Shown here: piece after piece, positions 10,141-22,525 of the stretch
Position numbering within the stretch: the first letter of the stretch is position 1
Layout: each line of letters opens with the position of its first letter
Source of the DNA: Limnephilus marmoratus
Taxonomy: Eukaryota > Arthropoda > Insecta > Trichoptera > Limnephilidae
Reading direction: 5' to 3'
Assembly (NCBI GenBank): GCA_917880885.1
Contig: OU862908.1
Location: 12,077,501 to 12,141,500 of the forward strand
Length of the DNA stretch: 64,000 nt
The notes under the pieces: generated by a model
Seen by the model: the letters and a program-made list of their open reading frames with translations, nothing else
Database searches by the model: none
Told to the model about the DNA's origin: nothing
Translations under genes and position numbers: made by a program

Positions 10141-12513
10141 TAGTCTTGATATAAAATTTGGTTCATATTTGTGTCTAAATTTACATTATCAAGTTCTCAT
10201 CTCATCGTTGAGTTGTGGTGAAAATGGGGTAATACTTTAATAGGATTGTGTTTCCCCTGTTAATGGTCTTGTCAGCAAGAACCCACGGCAAACATTAGTG
10301 AAGGAGTTTAAAAGGGACAAAAGAACAGCATTTAATGTATTGTAAGATAGAAGTTTTTTTTAATGCTTGCACTAAACTTTGAATACAATTTGTTACAACA
10401 TGGTTGTGAAAAACAGACACTTATCGATGTCGAAGAGGGAGGTCGCACGCACTTCATTGACGAAAAATCTTCCTTCTCCATGACTCGTATAAAAATGAAA
10501 ATGACAGAAGATAATTGAATAATGACGTCATGTAAGACCTCTCTCTGGAACGATTATAAATCATTCTTCATCACTCAGAGAAGTTCAAAATTTGAACGAA
10601 TTACAAAGCAAAATTCAGAGGAGAATTTGTAAATGAAACAAATGCATTACGATGCAAACAAAAATAGGCCGCCATAAAACTTGCTGGACCGACAAAATAA
10701 GACATTTATGTTAACAAGACCGATGCAAGTGGCAGCACGGATAAGTAGAATGGTTAACGACGAAGACAGAGTAATTTATGAGAAACTTTTAACTGAAACT
10801 ATTAAAAAAAGGAATAACAATAAGAAAAGAACCACGATTTGAGATGTTAACGTCGGTGAAAGACCACGGGTGTGAAATGGAACTAAATCATTTGTTGATA
10901 ATTATACCTCATTGATTTTAGCATAGACAAGAACTTTGGCCCGAATCCAAACATCGTGACGTCACTTAAAAGCTATAACGAAGAGAATAATAATTCCTGT
11001 CGATTTCCATTTTGCAAGATTCGTGGAACGGATTATGATTTATTATATTTATATTTCATTATAGATGAATATACAATTCGTTTAGTTACGTTAACCTATT
11101 TCGAAGACAACAAATATGTTTTCTGAAAATTATTCTTCAAAGCTCATCCAGACTAGTTAAAAATAGAACTTCGAACAAAATTGAAAAAGTAAAATTGTAT
11201 TTGGCTTTAAGACTGCAAAATAAATTTGAAGTTCAAAGAAAACCGATACCTAATTAAAATAATAACATTTAAAGCGAAAACATTTTTTCATTGATCAAGG
11301 GTTGATTTAATTCCAAGAAGAGAATCGATGCTGAAGAGGGAAAAGACAATTTTATAAAAAGCTTGAGAGAAATCGATATTTAATTCAAGCAGCACAACCA
11401 AAAAGCGCGCTTCCAACTCTGGACCATAGAACGCAGAATTTTAAGATTTTTTTTTAAATATGAAAACGAAATAATTCAGATCAAAGTTAATCAAAGGAAG
11501 ACGTAGATTCATCATTTGAGGAATAGATTATCTAACGTCTACCACTAAACAAAGCACACATTTGCCAATTTTCTGAAGAAACGGTGATAATTCCCACGGG
11601 TTATACTCAACTTTCACGACACTTGCCTAAACAAATTTTTAACTCTAAAAACTACCTAATATTAAGTGTGTGGACAACCATGGAGGGATAATGTATTTCC
11701 TCCAAGTAGACAACCATTTAAGAAAGAGATTTGTTTCACGCGTCGCTAAAAATAACCGCGATCACTGTTTGAAAACTATTCGAATTCCGGCGAAATAAAT
11801 AATATCTTTCGTTCGCATTCCCGCGCTCATCGAATATAATACCGCGCGGGAGCAGGAGTAAATCTGAAAAGAAGAGTGGGACAAACATTCCATGGAAACA
11901 TAAGACCATCTGATGAAAGCCAGGAATGGCGGATGAAAGAAATATAGAATGAAAGAAAGAAAGGAACGGGGTCGCGAAGGGCTCTCTTTGGCCGCAATAC
12001 GCGGCGGGAAGGGACGCAGGGGCGGCTCGAGCCCCTTCCCGATTTATATTTTGTTCAGACATCGATATTGTGATATCCTTGAGAGTACTTTGAGAGGTTA
12101 TTCATAGATGGCACTAGATAGTAGATTAATAGGTTACCCATATATGGCACATAGCTCTCAATATTAAATATATGTACATGTATGTATTTACTAATATTTC
12201 ATTTTGGTCCTTTCTGTTTTGTGCACTTGTTATTTAAACACATCGTTGCAAAAAGAATATTGTAATGATAAGTGTGCTCACGTATAGTTGGAATCATCGC
12301 TGTAACCATGTTGAAAATGATAATTACTGTAATAATCATGTCATGTGTTCTTTTAGCGAGCCAATAAAAATAATAATTATAAATTCTGTTGCAACCTCAA
12401 GGTCGGGGTCATTTTAATCACTACAGCCTGCTAAACCATATGTATTCCTCTTTGCCAAGAATACTAATGGAGGGAAACAATTATACCAAGTCAGTGGACA
12501 TCTTCAATTTATG

Positions 12514-12521
<8 letters not shown>
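10141..12521. other. No recognisable gene
   Basis: Long AT-rich stretch. Translating 10700-11740 in the frames I tried gives lysine/asparagine-rich peptides broken by many stops and no domain I know. It could be an old, decayed element. At 12003-12043 a GC-rich patch contains an imperfect hairpin (GGGAAGGG/CCCTTCCC). Confidence 0.45.
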
Positions 12522-12544
<23 letters not shown>

Positions 12545-12720
12545 TATTTATTTTGCATAAAATTATACAATGAAACATATGTGGAAACTTTGACTAGCCA
12601 ACTAGGAATGAATCCTGTTTTAGGCCAGTCAAATTGACAAATTTAGTTCATATCATAATTTCATATTACATTGATTAATTATATAAACATATTATTTATT
12701 GAATGAAACAAGTGTTACGA
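12522..12720 (-). mobile_element. LINE 3' end with (ATT)n tail
   Basis: Read on the minus strand, ACATATGTTTCATTGTATAA and TTTTATGCAAAATAAATATT lead into an (ATT)n run at 12525-12547. An untranslated stretch ending in an AATAAA-like signal and a simple ATT repeat is a common LINE 3' end in insects. I see no coding part. Confidence 0.5.
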
Positions 12721-13119
12721 TTAAATTCCTCGTAGAAGCTTTAGTTAATAACTACAATTTTGGACTCATAAAAAAAAGAATAAGCGAAGAGAAAAAAACA
12801 ATGTCTTAAAGTACAGATTTAGTATCGAATGCTTGTTTAACAATAGATAAATGTTTGGACATGTGAATCGCTTGCAAAAATTGAGAATCGAGACCAGCTT
12901 CAAGTGTGATGACAAAATCCATATTATAATTAAAGTGGATGTTTAAACATGATTACAAAAAATAATTATAATTAACGTGAGTGACGTATCCCTCAACTTT
13001 ACGAGCGGGTAAAGAAACTCGAAAAGAATGTGACTCGAAAAGGATGCAGTAAATGAATAAAAACAATTTGTATATAAATATGTCAATATAAATATAAAAT
13101 ATTGTTACTGAGACAGTTC

Positions 13120-13213
13120 AGTTATGTTCAATGAATTCTGTATATTTCTCATTAGTAATATGTAATGTTTGTAAAAGCCCCGAAAAAGGGCGTAAATAAA
13201 TAAATAAATAAGT
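13120..13213 (+). mobile_element. Jockey-like LINE 3' terminus (family D), hairpin type
   Basis: GTAAAAGCCCCGAAAAAGGG can pair GCCC with GGGC and is followed by an (AAAT)n tail at 13194-13211. The same terminus, with different loop bases, closes the LINE copies at 19021 and 54862 on the minus strand. Only the 3' end is recognisable here. Confidence 0.65.
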
Positions 13214-13903
13214 CCTCAGAGCTCAACGTTATTTATCACAAAATAAAATCCAAAATGTTTCGTTGCTTTCGTTGCTTTCGGAGTTTTTATATTTACCAGA
13301 TATATTTAATAATACTTTGAGGTCCGAACAGCTCCTTAAATATACCTACATCCAACTCAAGATAATTCATTTTTCCTTTGAAGAAGTATGACCAGTATGA
13401 CCACAGTATAACATAGAATGCGCGTGCACAAATTTTGTCACGCCATTGAGAGTTTAACTGTAACCTGTATGTTACTGAAAGACGGTATAAAAAGAAGACA
13501 TCTGCTGTCTCGGATCTGTCATGTGCGTTATTTATGCTTAATTTTAACTCCACAAGGGATTTTGTTCGGAGGGTGGTGGCAATGTAAGGATGGAGAAACT
13601 AGTGTCTTGAAGATACCCATGCTATAGGAAGCTGCCAGATCGATAGTAAGAATGACTCATAAAAACATTTAGCTTGTCAATGTAATTACCCTGTCAAATA
13701 ACCTTAATTAAAATACCGGTAGATCAAACACAGCATTCCCACCTGGCTGCGTTCCAACGAATGCAATCCATTCGGTATTAACCTTATCAATTGCAGCAAA
13801 GAATTTGCCATAAAGCGAACCGCATGAAAATCGAAATAAACATCGGGCCGATATGATCCGACAGATCAAAGAAATCAAATTTAGAGCATTAGGAATCTTT
13901 ATA
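13214..13903. other. No recognisable gene
   Basis: Short overlapping frames on both strands at 13293-13627 have no recognisable domain. Confidence 0.4.
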
Positions 13904-15231
13904 CAGGGTGTCCGGTGGCAGAATTCGGTTTTAAATTTCGAATTTCTCTGTAACGGCTAAGCGGACGAGCGGGGAGGGGGCCGCGTTAGCTTTGTCGTTC
14001 GTGCGGATTATTTAGTCACGATCAGTCACGATGTCGCAGTGGACTGGAGAGCAACGTGCGCTCGTAATCGAAGCCTATTTCAAGGCTAACGATTCGTGTG
14101 AAATTGCGCGTCGAAGATTTAGTATGCGTTACATTATTCGACGTTTAAGTGATGCCCCAAGTGAAGATTTGATTCGATCATGTGTCCGGAGGTTCCGGGC
14201 AACATGTTCGGCGGCAAACGACTCACGGCCGGGGCCCAGGAGGACGTCTAGAACAAATTAAAACATCGAACTCGTCACGAACAGTTTGAGCGATACCCCG
14301 CGTCAGTCCGTGCGCAAGAGAGCGGCTATCCTAGGGCTTCCAAAAACTATTGTGCACGAAATATTGAAAAAGGACCTTAAATTTCATCCTTTTAAGATTC
14401 AAATTGTGCAAGCGCTTAAACCTAATAATTACAATTTATGTAAAATTTCCTGTCTGACAATGTTAGAGCGATTTCGTATAGTAAACACTATCTTTTGGAG
14501 TGATGAAGCCCATTTTCATTTAAATGGAAGTGTAAATAAGCAGAATTGTCGTTATTGGTCACCTAAGGGACAGAACCCACGTTTAAAACATCAACAGCCA
14601 CTTCACAGTCCCAAAGTGACGGTTTGGTGTGCATTGTCTAGCAGTGGAATAATCGGACCTTATTTTTTTTAAAAACGTCGAAGGCAAGCCATTACTGTGA
14701 ACGGGGTTTCTTATCGGGGCATGCTTAACGATTATTTTTTGCCAAAAATAGGAGAACATCTTGCCTCCAATTCACACACATGGTTCCAGCAAGATGGCGC
14801 CACGCCTCACACTGCTAGAGAGACAATGGCGCTACTTGGTGATTTGTTCCCTAAAAAAATGATTTGCCATTTCGGTGACATCCCCTGGCTAAGGGGGTCA
14901 CCAGATCTCACCCCTATGAACTTTTTCTGTGGGGGTACCTCAAAAGTAAAGTGTATAAAACCGACCCCGCCACTATCTCTGCACTAAAAGAAAAATATCA
15001 TTCGCGAAGTTAATGGTATCCCGATATCATTTCTCTAGCGAGTGGCACGAAATACTGAGGCCAGATTCCAAGAGTGTGTCCGACGTGATGGTCTACATTT
15101 AGACGAAATAATTTTTAAGAAATAAAATCCGCACTTCTCCTCTTTGTAACAGTTATTGAAATAAATGTGTATCCTAAGCAGTTTATTTTTTATTTAAGTT
15201 TTAAATCCTAATTCTGCCACCGGACACCCTG
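13904..15231 (+). mobile_element. Tc1/mariner-like transposon with both terminal repeats
   Basis: The left end CAGGGTGTCCGGTGGCAGAA matches the reverse complement of the right end for its first 22 bases, and a looser match continues to about 33 bases. The element is flanked on each side by TA (13902-13903 and 15232-15233), the target duplication of the Tc1/mariner superfamily. Its length of 1,328 bp is right for a full-length mariner-type element with one gene. The inner gene (14031-15125) is disabled, so this is a complete but non-autonomous copy. The good match between ends suggests fairly recent arrival. Confidence 0.92.
14031..15125 (+). pseudogene. Broken mariner-like transposase
   Basis: The ATG at 14031 opens a helix-turn-helix N-terminus (MSQWTGEQRALVIEAYFKA) of the type annotated as DUF4817. 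The catalytic core follows: IFWSDEAHFHLNG holds the first aspartate, WCALSSSGIIGPYFF lies between, and WFQQDGATPHTARE holds the second. The third acidic site, in SPDLTPMNFF, is asparagine where related transposases have aspartate; 41 residues lie between the second and third sites. Breaks: an in-frame TAA at 14259, a T-run frameshift giving TAA at 14670, a restored frame from about 14690, another shift near 14935, one near 14990, and a TAG around 15041. The last block (VRRDGLHLDEIIF) ends at the TAA at 15123-15125. An intact enzyme would cut and paste the element using the terminal repeats; this one cannot be functional. Confidence 0.88.
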
Positions 15232-15233
15232 TA

Positions 15234-15514
15234 CGAAGAGTACCATTTTTTATCGCTTGTGCAATAATTTTTCTGACTACGGATTAATTACTATATATTT
15301 TTGTGATATGAGCATTTTTTGTGATATTTAACAGAGTAACAATTAATATGCACGTACTATAACATTTCTTTCTCACAATTAGCACTTTTTTACCCACATT
15401 TTAATTTAAAGTTGTACCTTCTAATGAGCTGTGTTCGTGTGCATGAGGATGCATTACCAGTTAATTTAGCTATTTTACAATTATTGCTGTTTTTGTGCTT
15501 TATTATTATAACTA
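15234..15514. other. Nothing recognised
   Basis: AT-rich spacer between the mariner element and the next interspersed repeat. Confidence 0.5.
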
Positions 15515-16028
15515 CCAGACCCGACCACACGTTGCTGTGGCTAACGAAACACAACGCCATTACCCAATCTTTATAAAATCCACACCACCCGCTTGCCAGC
15601 TACCCGCTGCCCGCTGCCTGAATTGAATATTTGAATTTATCGGCTTTTCTCTACTATAATAAGCATGTATTATACATATAAACTAATTAACTCGCCACTA
15701 ATTATACAATGCTTGCAATGCAACACTGGATATTTGAAGAGGGAAAATAAAATACCTACTTTTTCTAGGACATCTATTTTCCAATTTCTTCCGTAGAACG
15801 AATTTCAAAAGTGACTATAGTACGGCCCGCCAGCCGTTTTAAATCGCACAAAAATATGTTTTCTTTGAATTTCTCGGCTTTTCTCTAATATAATTTACAT
15901 GTATTGTACATATAAACATTCCTCTTCAATCACTCTATCTATTGGTGAAAACCGTATGAAAATCCGTTGCTTAGTTTAAAAGATTAACGCGCACATACAT
16001 TTTGAGCGACTTCATTTTATACTATGTA
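15515..16028 (+). repeat. Interspersed repeat, family X, copy 2, with internal duplication
   Basis: It starts CCAGACCCGACCACACGTTG, has a CCCGCTTGCCAGCTACCCGC tract, and ends ATGAAAATCCGTTGCTTAG then GAGCGACTTCATTTTATAC. It is about 200 bp longer than the copies at 2310 and 45998 because an internal block is present twice: TTGAATTTATCGGCTTTTCT at 15631 and TTGAATTTCTCGGCTTTTCT at 15865, a period of 234 bp. No coding frame. Confidence 0.8.
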
Positions 16029-19020
16029 ATGATTTTGGTTTAAATTGAATGAATCTTTTTTTTGTCGTGGATAACTTAGACAACCTCATAATTTCTGATA
16101 ATATATTAAAGCTTCTCATTCCTAGGTAACGAAAATTTGTAGGTGAGTTTTTATGTATTCGTATGATCTTTTACGTGTATCTTTGTCTGAGATTTTTTGT
16201 ATTTGTGAATATTCTGTTGGTATGTTATAGTTCAAACATATTCTATATATTATATTTGTAAATTGTATAATAACGCACATTCTATGTTACAGAAACATGT
16301 GCGTTATTTTATAAACTATTTGGAAAACAAATCAACAGAAGTCAGATATATTTATTCCTTTTCTATTTTGTTTTCCTCAACACCATCCGTCCCTGGAAGA
16401 AGGCAGTTGGTTGTGAGCCGCTAGTATTGCCTGTAGCACTGTATCCTGTACCAGTTAGTAGTATGAGACTGGAGACTGGGGGACGACAAGAGATAGTGTG
16501 AACAGTATTGGCACTTGAGACTACATTTGAGACGTGGTTCTGGTAATTCAGTCGACTTGATTAGATATAACTTTGAATTGATCTTATGTAGGAATTAATC
16601 AATGCATAGGGACATATCAACGGGCTAAGTAAGGATTAAGATGCAAGGATTAAATGTACCTCTAACTAAAGAGTACATACCTACACACATCAAAGAGGTG
16701 GTACATCAAAGTATTGTTAAAACGAATTGGTTGATACATTCAACTCGTGATAGAATTTGGTTATTAGGTTGTTTCGTAAGAATTAAGAAGACACGAGTGG
16801 GGAGACTACGAAGAACTTTTTTATCAATGTGATTTTTTCCATATTTTTGTCTTTGAATTCCAGTGCACCTTTTCCTACACATTTGGTCATATTATTAGCA
16901 TTTGTGTTTTCCTCTTCGGAGTCGCTAGATGTAGCTTTCTTTTGTGTTTTCTTTGCCTGTTTATTTTGGATTGGTTTGAAGATTGGATATTGATTTTACA
17001 AAAATAAAAACATTCCTTTAAGGATGCAATTGAATAGAATTAGGGAAAAGATTTCTCGTCGATTGTCTCGTTGAATGTATCGTTGAATGTCTCGTCGTAG
17101 TGTAAAGCAGTCATTGGGTAAAAAATCGGGGCCGAGCGGTTGAGAGTAAATATACACAGTTCCGTTCTCGTGGCGCACCAGACGCTACCGACTATGCGAG
17201 CATTAACAGTCCGGACCGAAATACCTCCCTCCGATACTGAGTTAATATCAACACTGGATAAGCTAACGATAAAAACTCAACATTTGCTAGTACATTCCAG
17301 AATACTCTCTCTTTCTGGAGCACACGGATTGGCTGATCGAATGCGTTTAACAGCCAATAAAATTATTTGAAAAAAATAACATTGTTTCTGTATATTTCTA
17401 AAATTCTTTAATATGTTATATTTTTTATGTAAATGGCGAAGGAAAATCTGTAACTTTGTAATAAATAATCCCCAAAATCCAGTTACCAAATTACCCATTA
17501 GTTCCCCAAATTACCAGTTTTTATGTATTTTAAAGTAACAGATTTGAAGGGAACTTACTACGAGAGGCTCGTGGATACATGTAATACGGAATAGGAGAGG
17601 GAATGTCACTAGAGACATAAGAATGATGGGTAGATCCTGTTTCGATTCTTCTCGAATGGTGGTAAAATTAAGATAAGAAGATTTCCCAGAAATCCACACG
17701 TTTTATTTATTTTTTTTTTTTTTTTGGATAATATATATTTTTTTTATTAGTATCTATAGCAAAATTTGTACATAATGTATTTATAAATTATATTATATTG
17801 AGGTATTATAAAATACTTTTTTTTTCACAGTCCTCCTCACTAGGGTTTCCTAGGATCCTAGGGTTTCCTAGGGTTTCCTAGGTTTCATATTATTTACTAC
17901 ATTTTATTTTCTTTTCATCACACTGTTACTACATTTTTTTTTTTCAATTTTTTTTATTGAAATTTTTTTGGTACAATACATACAATAGATACATAAATAT
18001 AATGAAGGTATATAAGGTTTGCACTTGCGCAAGTTTTAACACTGTTATGTTCAGAGTGAAAGGTTATATCACCTTGTCACTGAGGACGGCATATTATTTG
18101 ATAATACTCCAAGGTGTACAAATAACATCATAAGGCATTTATTAATAGTTATTTTATACGTGAAAAATTGAGCAGTAAGATCCTTGGCCCCTTTTTGAGA
18201 GGAAAGGCCCTTACTGAATGCATTGAGCCGGGCGACCGAAAGGACTGAGTAGCATGTGTACTGAATTGAGCGGTAAGCTCCCTGGGCCGTTTAAGGAGTG
18301 TCGGTGACCAAAGTGGCTCAGTGGTAAGAGTCTCTTTTGTTACAGGAAATTGGGCTTCAACCACAAACAAAAGTATTTAATTTCCAATTGCGGAAATAAA
18401 ATATTAATAAAATGCGTCATATGTATATGTTATTATATACCTATACGACAATTTACAAAAGTATTATTCGTCGGCGTTAAAAAATAAAATACACTATACG
18501 TGTATGTGCGTCACTAGGGCGAACTTTACAAAATAGATTACGTTATATAACTTTAAAAATATAATATAATCTTTTAGACGGATAAGCGAAATTTGCCCCA
18601 AAAAGCGCACTGGCTTCGATTCGGTATGAATAATTTGCGGGGAAATCGATTCCATTGCGGAAACTTGAAGCGGAGATTGGCGAGGAAAGTTTTACGATAA
18701 TTGAGTCGAGAACGAAATGGTGATAATGATGATATGAGCCCCGAGTTACAAGTTACAAACAAAAGTTAAGGATTCAATTACTGTCTTTTGTAACGAAATA
18801 TTTCAGGATACAGCCAAGTTTGTGTGTGTGAACGTTACACATTGATCTGATTTAGGGTAGAGACGGGTAATATCCAGATTAATGAAATAATCTATTACAA
18901 ATCATTCGAATTATTGGTAACCGAAAAAATTATTAAGTTTTTAAATTAAAATATTCTTTTTCGAAAAAATAACCATTTATTCAGTTACGGTTTGCGTAGA
19001 AAACTGTAAAAAGTTGTTGT
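16029..19020. other. No secure gene; simple repeats and tRNA-like trace
   Basis: Two short plus-strand frames stand out slightly: 16641-16832 (63 residues, MQGLNVPLTKEYIPTHIKEV at the start) and 17140-17370 (76 residues, ending with a hydrophilic helix-like segment). I recognise neither. A T-run lies at 17706-17724. A short tandem of CCTAGGGTTT-like units lies at 17842-17886. At 18150-18275 a block reading ATTGAGCRGTAAG-ctc occurs twice about 115 bp apart. At 18312-18360 TGGCTCAGTGGTAAGAG resembles a pol III A-box. Confidence 0.4.
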
Positions 19021-19425
19021 GTTATTATTTATTTATTTATTCAACGCCCAGAGGGCTTTTACATGTTTTGTAGTACAATTAATTCATGACAGATGATTTT
19101 TCAACAGATAAAGAAATAATAAAAATAAAATTAGATAAAAAATGCACACAAGTCACAAAAATTTACAAAAATACAGTTTACAAAAATACAGATACGTTAA
19201 GGAATAGTTTTGGAATAAGTTTTTTACAAGCTCCACAAAATTCGCCAAGTTGATGTTAAATATGTCGACATCAAATAAGTACTGATTCCCCATACTGTGA
19301 AATCGTTGTATAGGAGAGTGGGCAATGTAGTTCCGCTTGTGAATGCTGCAGTAGAATAGTGTATTTTGTCGCGTGGTTACTGTCGGTATTCGTAAGTTTA
19401 TGAGTTGATATATCAACATTACGAT
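19021..19425 (-). mobile_element. Jockey-like LINE tail (family D)
   Basis: Minus strand. The frame at 19419-19153 encodes RIPTVTTRQNTLFYCSIHK, then SPIQRFHSMGNQY and a DVDIFNINLANF block. The order R-I/V-P-x-x-T-R-x-x-x-x-F-Y, S-P-x-x-R and D-I-D-I-F is the usual end of ORF2 proteins in Jockey-like LINEs. The 3' end has the GCCCTCTGGGC hairpin and an (AAAT)n tail (19021-19064). A related copy with an overlapping part of the same protein lies at 54862-55470. The catalytic domain has been lost by 5' truncation, which is the normal fate of LINE insertions. Confidence 0.78.
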
Positions 19426-20557
19426 ATTAATAATAAACCATTAAAAACTACAACCTACTAAAAGAAAATGTTCTTGAGGTGATTTATTTACTGAACGACA
19501 AATTATCTAATTTACGAATTATCAGTAACGTATTTAAACAACTTTGGTTAATGAATAAAATTTTAAAAATCACATTGCGGGGAGCCGAAAACAATTGAGA
19601 GAAAATTTGAGTGAAAGATCCGAAACATTCAAACAATCTAAACATTCGATATTGCCCTGCCACGAAAAGGTGAGTAAATGTAAACACACGTGTGGGTAAC
19701 ATCACGTGCAAAACGAGCTTATTTTTTACTATTACTAAGCACCAGAGATTAAAAATAGTGCTAATTTATCAACTATAATAAGTAAGAAAATATTAAATCC
19801 GTTTCAGAAACATCTGGTTTTCATTCCACGCAGGTACTGGATTAATTTTAGTTGGCTGTTTCCTTGGTATGAATAACGAATGGATTTCTAAAATGATTCG
19901 ATTTAATTTCGGTGAAGTACATACAATACCGAAAACTTTACGGTCAGTAAAACTTAAGGTCCGATTCGAACAATTCAGTTGTAAAGTCGGTCACCATAAA
20001 GCACTTGGCTCGATTCCCGGGGAGAGCATTTGTCTGGGCGATTAATATCAAGGAGAAGTACCGGGAGACAGACAGGAGAGCAGAAGGGGAAGGAAGGAGG
20101 AGAGGAGATACGTCACTTGGGATATGTCAAATGTCTGACATTTATAATATAACCACGTGCACGCGTGTTTCAGATTTGCTGACTTGTAAAGAGATGGCAC
20201 ACATTTAACGAGACATACGTTAATTATGATAATTAATTATTGTAACTTTTGTCATTTTACTATACATTTTGTTAATTGTTTGGGAAAGTCTTCAATGCAA
20301 CCAAAAACTTTCTTCAGTATTGTAAACTGAGTTGTTTAAGGTTAATAAAAAAGGGAAAACATAGAAATTATAAATTTGTTAGAAAAAAGAAATTGTCAAA
20401 GGAAACGAGGCAAACAGTCCATAACGCTCACATGATTCGAACATCATCAGCGGAATCATGGTAAAAAATGTGTCTGGAAACGTGGCGCTAAAATGGATGG
20501 AAAGAGACGGGTAGTAAAAATACCAGCAAAACATGGCAAGTTTGTGTATTACCTATA
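19426..20557. other. No gene; possible SINE remnant near 20.0 kb
   Basis: At 20004-20030 GGCTCGATTCCCGGGG followed by AGAGCATTTGTCTGGG resembles the B-box and following body of tRNA-derived insect SINEs, with no clear A-box. Purine-rich DNA lies at 20050-20115. The 20276-20464 plus-strand frame is lysine-rich and not recognised. Confidence 0.4.
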
Positions 20558-20870
20558 CAGGATGTTAAGGAACGTTCTTGGCGTACCTTCACCAGTGATA
20601 CCTGACAATATTTGGAATAAAAAATATAATTGAAAGTTTGGTCTCCAGTGATATTTTGATGTTTTTTAAAGTTTATATGCAAACTTAAAAAGTAAATAAT
20701 CGCGGTATTAAGGGGTTGGGTGGTTACTTGACTGAGTGGCAATATGTGAAAGATTTTTTTGTTTGGTTTTGAAGAAACAAAATTAAAAAAAAATCTTTTA
20801 CATTTTTTACTCCGAATAATGCCAGGAAGCACTGCTTAAAAGCAAGTCAAGTACGTCCCTTAACACCCAA
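20558..20870. mobile_element. MITE with 23-bp imperfect terminal repeats and TA flanks
   Basis: The left end CAGGATGTTAAGGAACGTTC and the reverse complement of the right end, TTGGGTGTTAAGGGACGTAC, match at about 18 of 23 positions. TA precedes the left end (20556-20557) and follows the right end (20871-20872). The 313-bp body is AT-rich and non-coding. A TA duplication suggests Tc1/mariner-type mobilisation, but the ends differ from the mariner at 13904. Confidence 0.65.
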
Positions 20871-22525
20871 TAAGCAGTCAGGTCAATTCAAGAGTTGAAA
20901 TAAAACATTAATAACATCCCCATGGGCAATTTGTAAGTGCCAGGAGTGAGGAGTGTCCACAGTTGAATTTGTTATTTAGTTACCTGCTCGTTTAAGTTTG
21001 TTATATCAATCCAATATCGGCAATATTATTGTTGGCCACTTTCTACCTCCTCCTCCATCGCTATGCTTTCAAGATGAAATCCTAGCAGACTGTTCCGATC
21101 TAGGGTTTTGAAGGTGAATTCGACAAACCAGCGAAATCTCGTATATTAAAAAAAAAACGCGTTTTTAAGTGATAGACGGAGCTTTAGTAACATTTACGTT
21201 AGTCAAACACGCCGAGTAGACGCTCACCCAAGAAAAATTACTCACATTGTGAAAATATAAAGCAATATTTTACCTTTTCAAGAATTTTTACAAATTCAAA
21301 TAAACACTTTCAGAAAACAATATTATTAGCACATTAGTCACACACTCCTGCACAGCACCCAACCTGAGCTTCACTTGTTCACTGAAATGTAATATTTCCT
21401 GAAAGATTTAAAAGAGATCACAATTTGTCAAAGTATGTAAGGAGAGCTTTGAAGGAAGAAAGTTTAAAGAAGTTGATACACTAGTAGCGGATCCTGTGGA
21501 TAGAGTCGCACGGTCGCGGGCGGGCCGGGCCGCCTACTGCTGGAAACATCGCATTGAGAAGCTCCAGTAGAAAGCTCGCGGTTTATTGCATGTCGAAGCG
21601 AGCGGAGCGGACGGATCGGAACGGAAGTACTGAGATATTCTCATATTGTGAAACTAGTGTGCTAGAATTACGAATGCATAAATTATACGTGCATTTCTTC
21701 GACGTTGCGTATCGGCGCTCGTAATAAACCATACTAAAACTTATAATAACAACGGGGTTTCCACAAACGACATTCTAAAGATTTAAGTAGCATAATTACG
21801 GATAATTTCGATAGAATCGTCTATAACCATATATTTACATATTAAAAAAAAAAACAAATAACACTTTTTATTGGGCTTATTTCAATTTTCTGGATATGAT
21901 ACCAAGTGAAAACAGTTTTAGTAAAAATCAATTAAAAAAAAACTGATAACTATAAACATTTATTTTTGGTTCGCATGTATCAGAGAAAAACCATTGGGTC
22001 AGCAACAAGAGTTGAATGGAATAAGTGACAATAGAAAAAAAACTTGCTATTGAGAGATTTTTTCTCTCCCCTATTTGTAGTTTGAAAGCTATTAAAAAAT
22101 GCGGTTTTCTCCCTTCTGTCTATCAGTAAAGAAAATACAAGATAGATAATAATTTCAAACAATGTTTTGGAATTTTATTTCCGGATTAATTCATTTTACT
22201 TCACGGCAAATGCACGTAGAAAAAAATATATGCGTTGGCTCAATGCTTTCTGCTTTTGTGCGATTTTTGATAAATGAGAAAACTCCAATTACCTAACAAG
22301 TAAATAAAATTATCATGATTAATGCCCTTACTATAAATAATGGTAATAAAGCTAATGAACAGTGGTTAATCCCCATCTTTGGAATGACGATATATTCCAA
22401 CGGCGTTTCCATTCGATTAAAAGTCAATAGCGAAGAGAATAATTATACCGATTAGCCATGCAAGTTACGAAGAAAAAATGGCGCTCCCGGGGCTGCAAGG
22501 TGAATAAATAAAGGTGGGAAACTAG
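20871..22525. other. No gene; CpG-rich island at 21485-21630
   Basis: The island contains GTCGCGGGCGGGCCGGGCCG and several GCGGAGCGGACGG-type strings in an otherwise AT-rich region. It could be a promoter or a constrained regulatory element, but there is no linked coding exon that I can support. Confidence 0.4.

Noticed and set aside
9763..10240. Four overlapping frames as a basic protein gene
   Set aside because: They translate a purine-rich tract shared with the Helitron-like element at 24829-25549; the composition explains the openness.
18312..18365. tRNA gene
   Set aside because: Only an A-box-like TGGCTCAGTGGTAAGAG is good. The B-box is degenerate and no cloverleaf closes.
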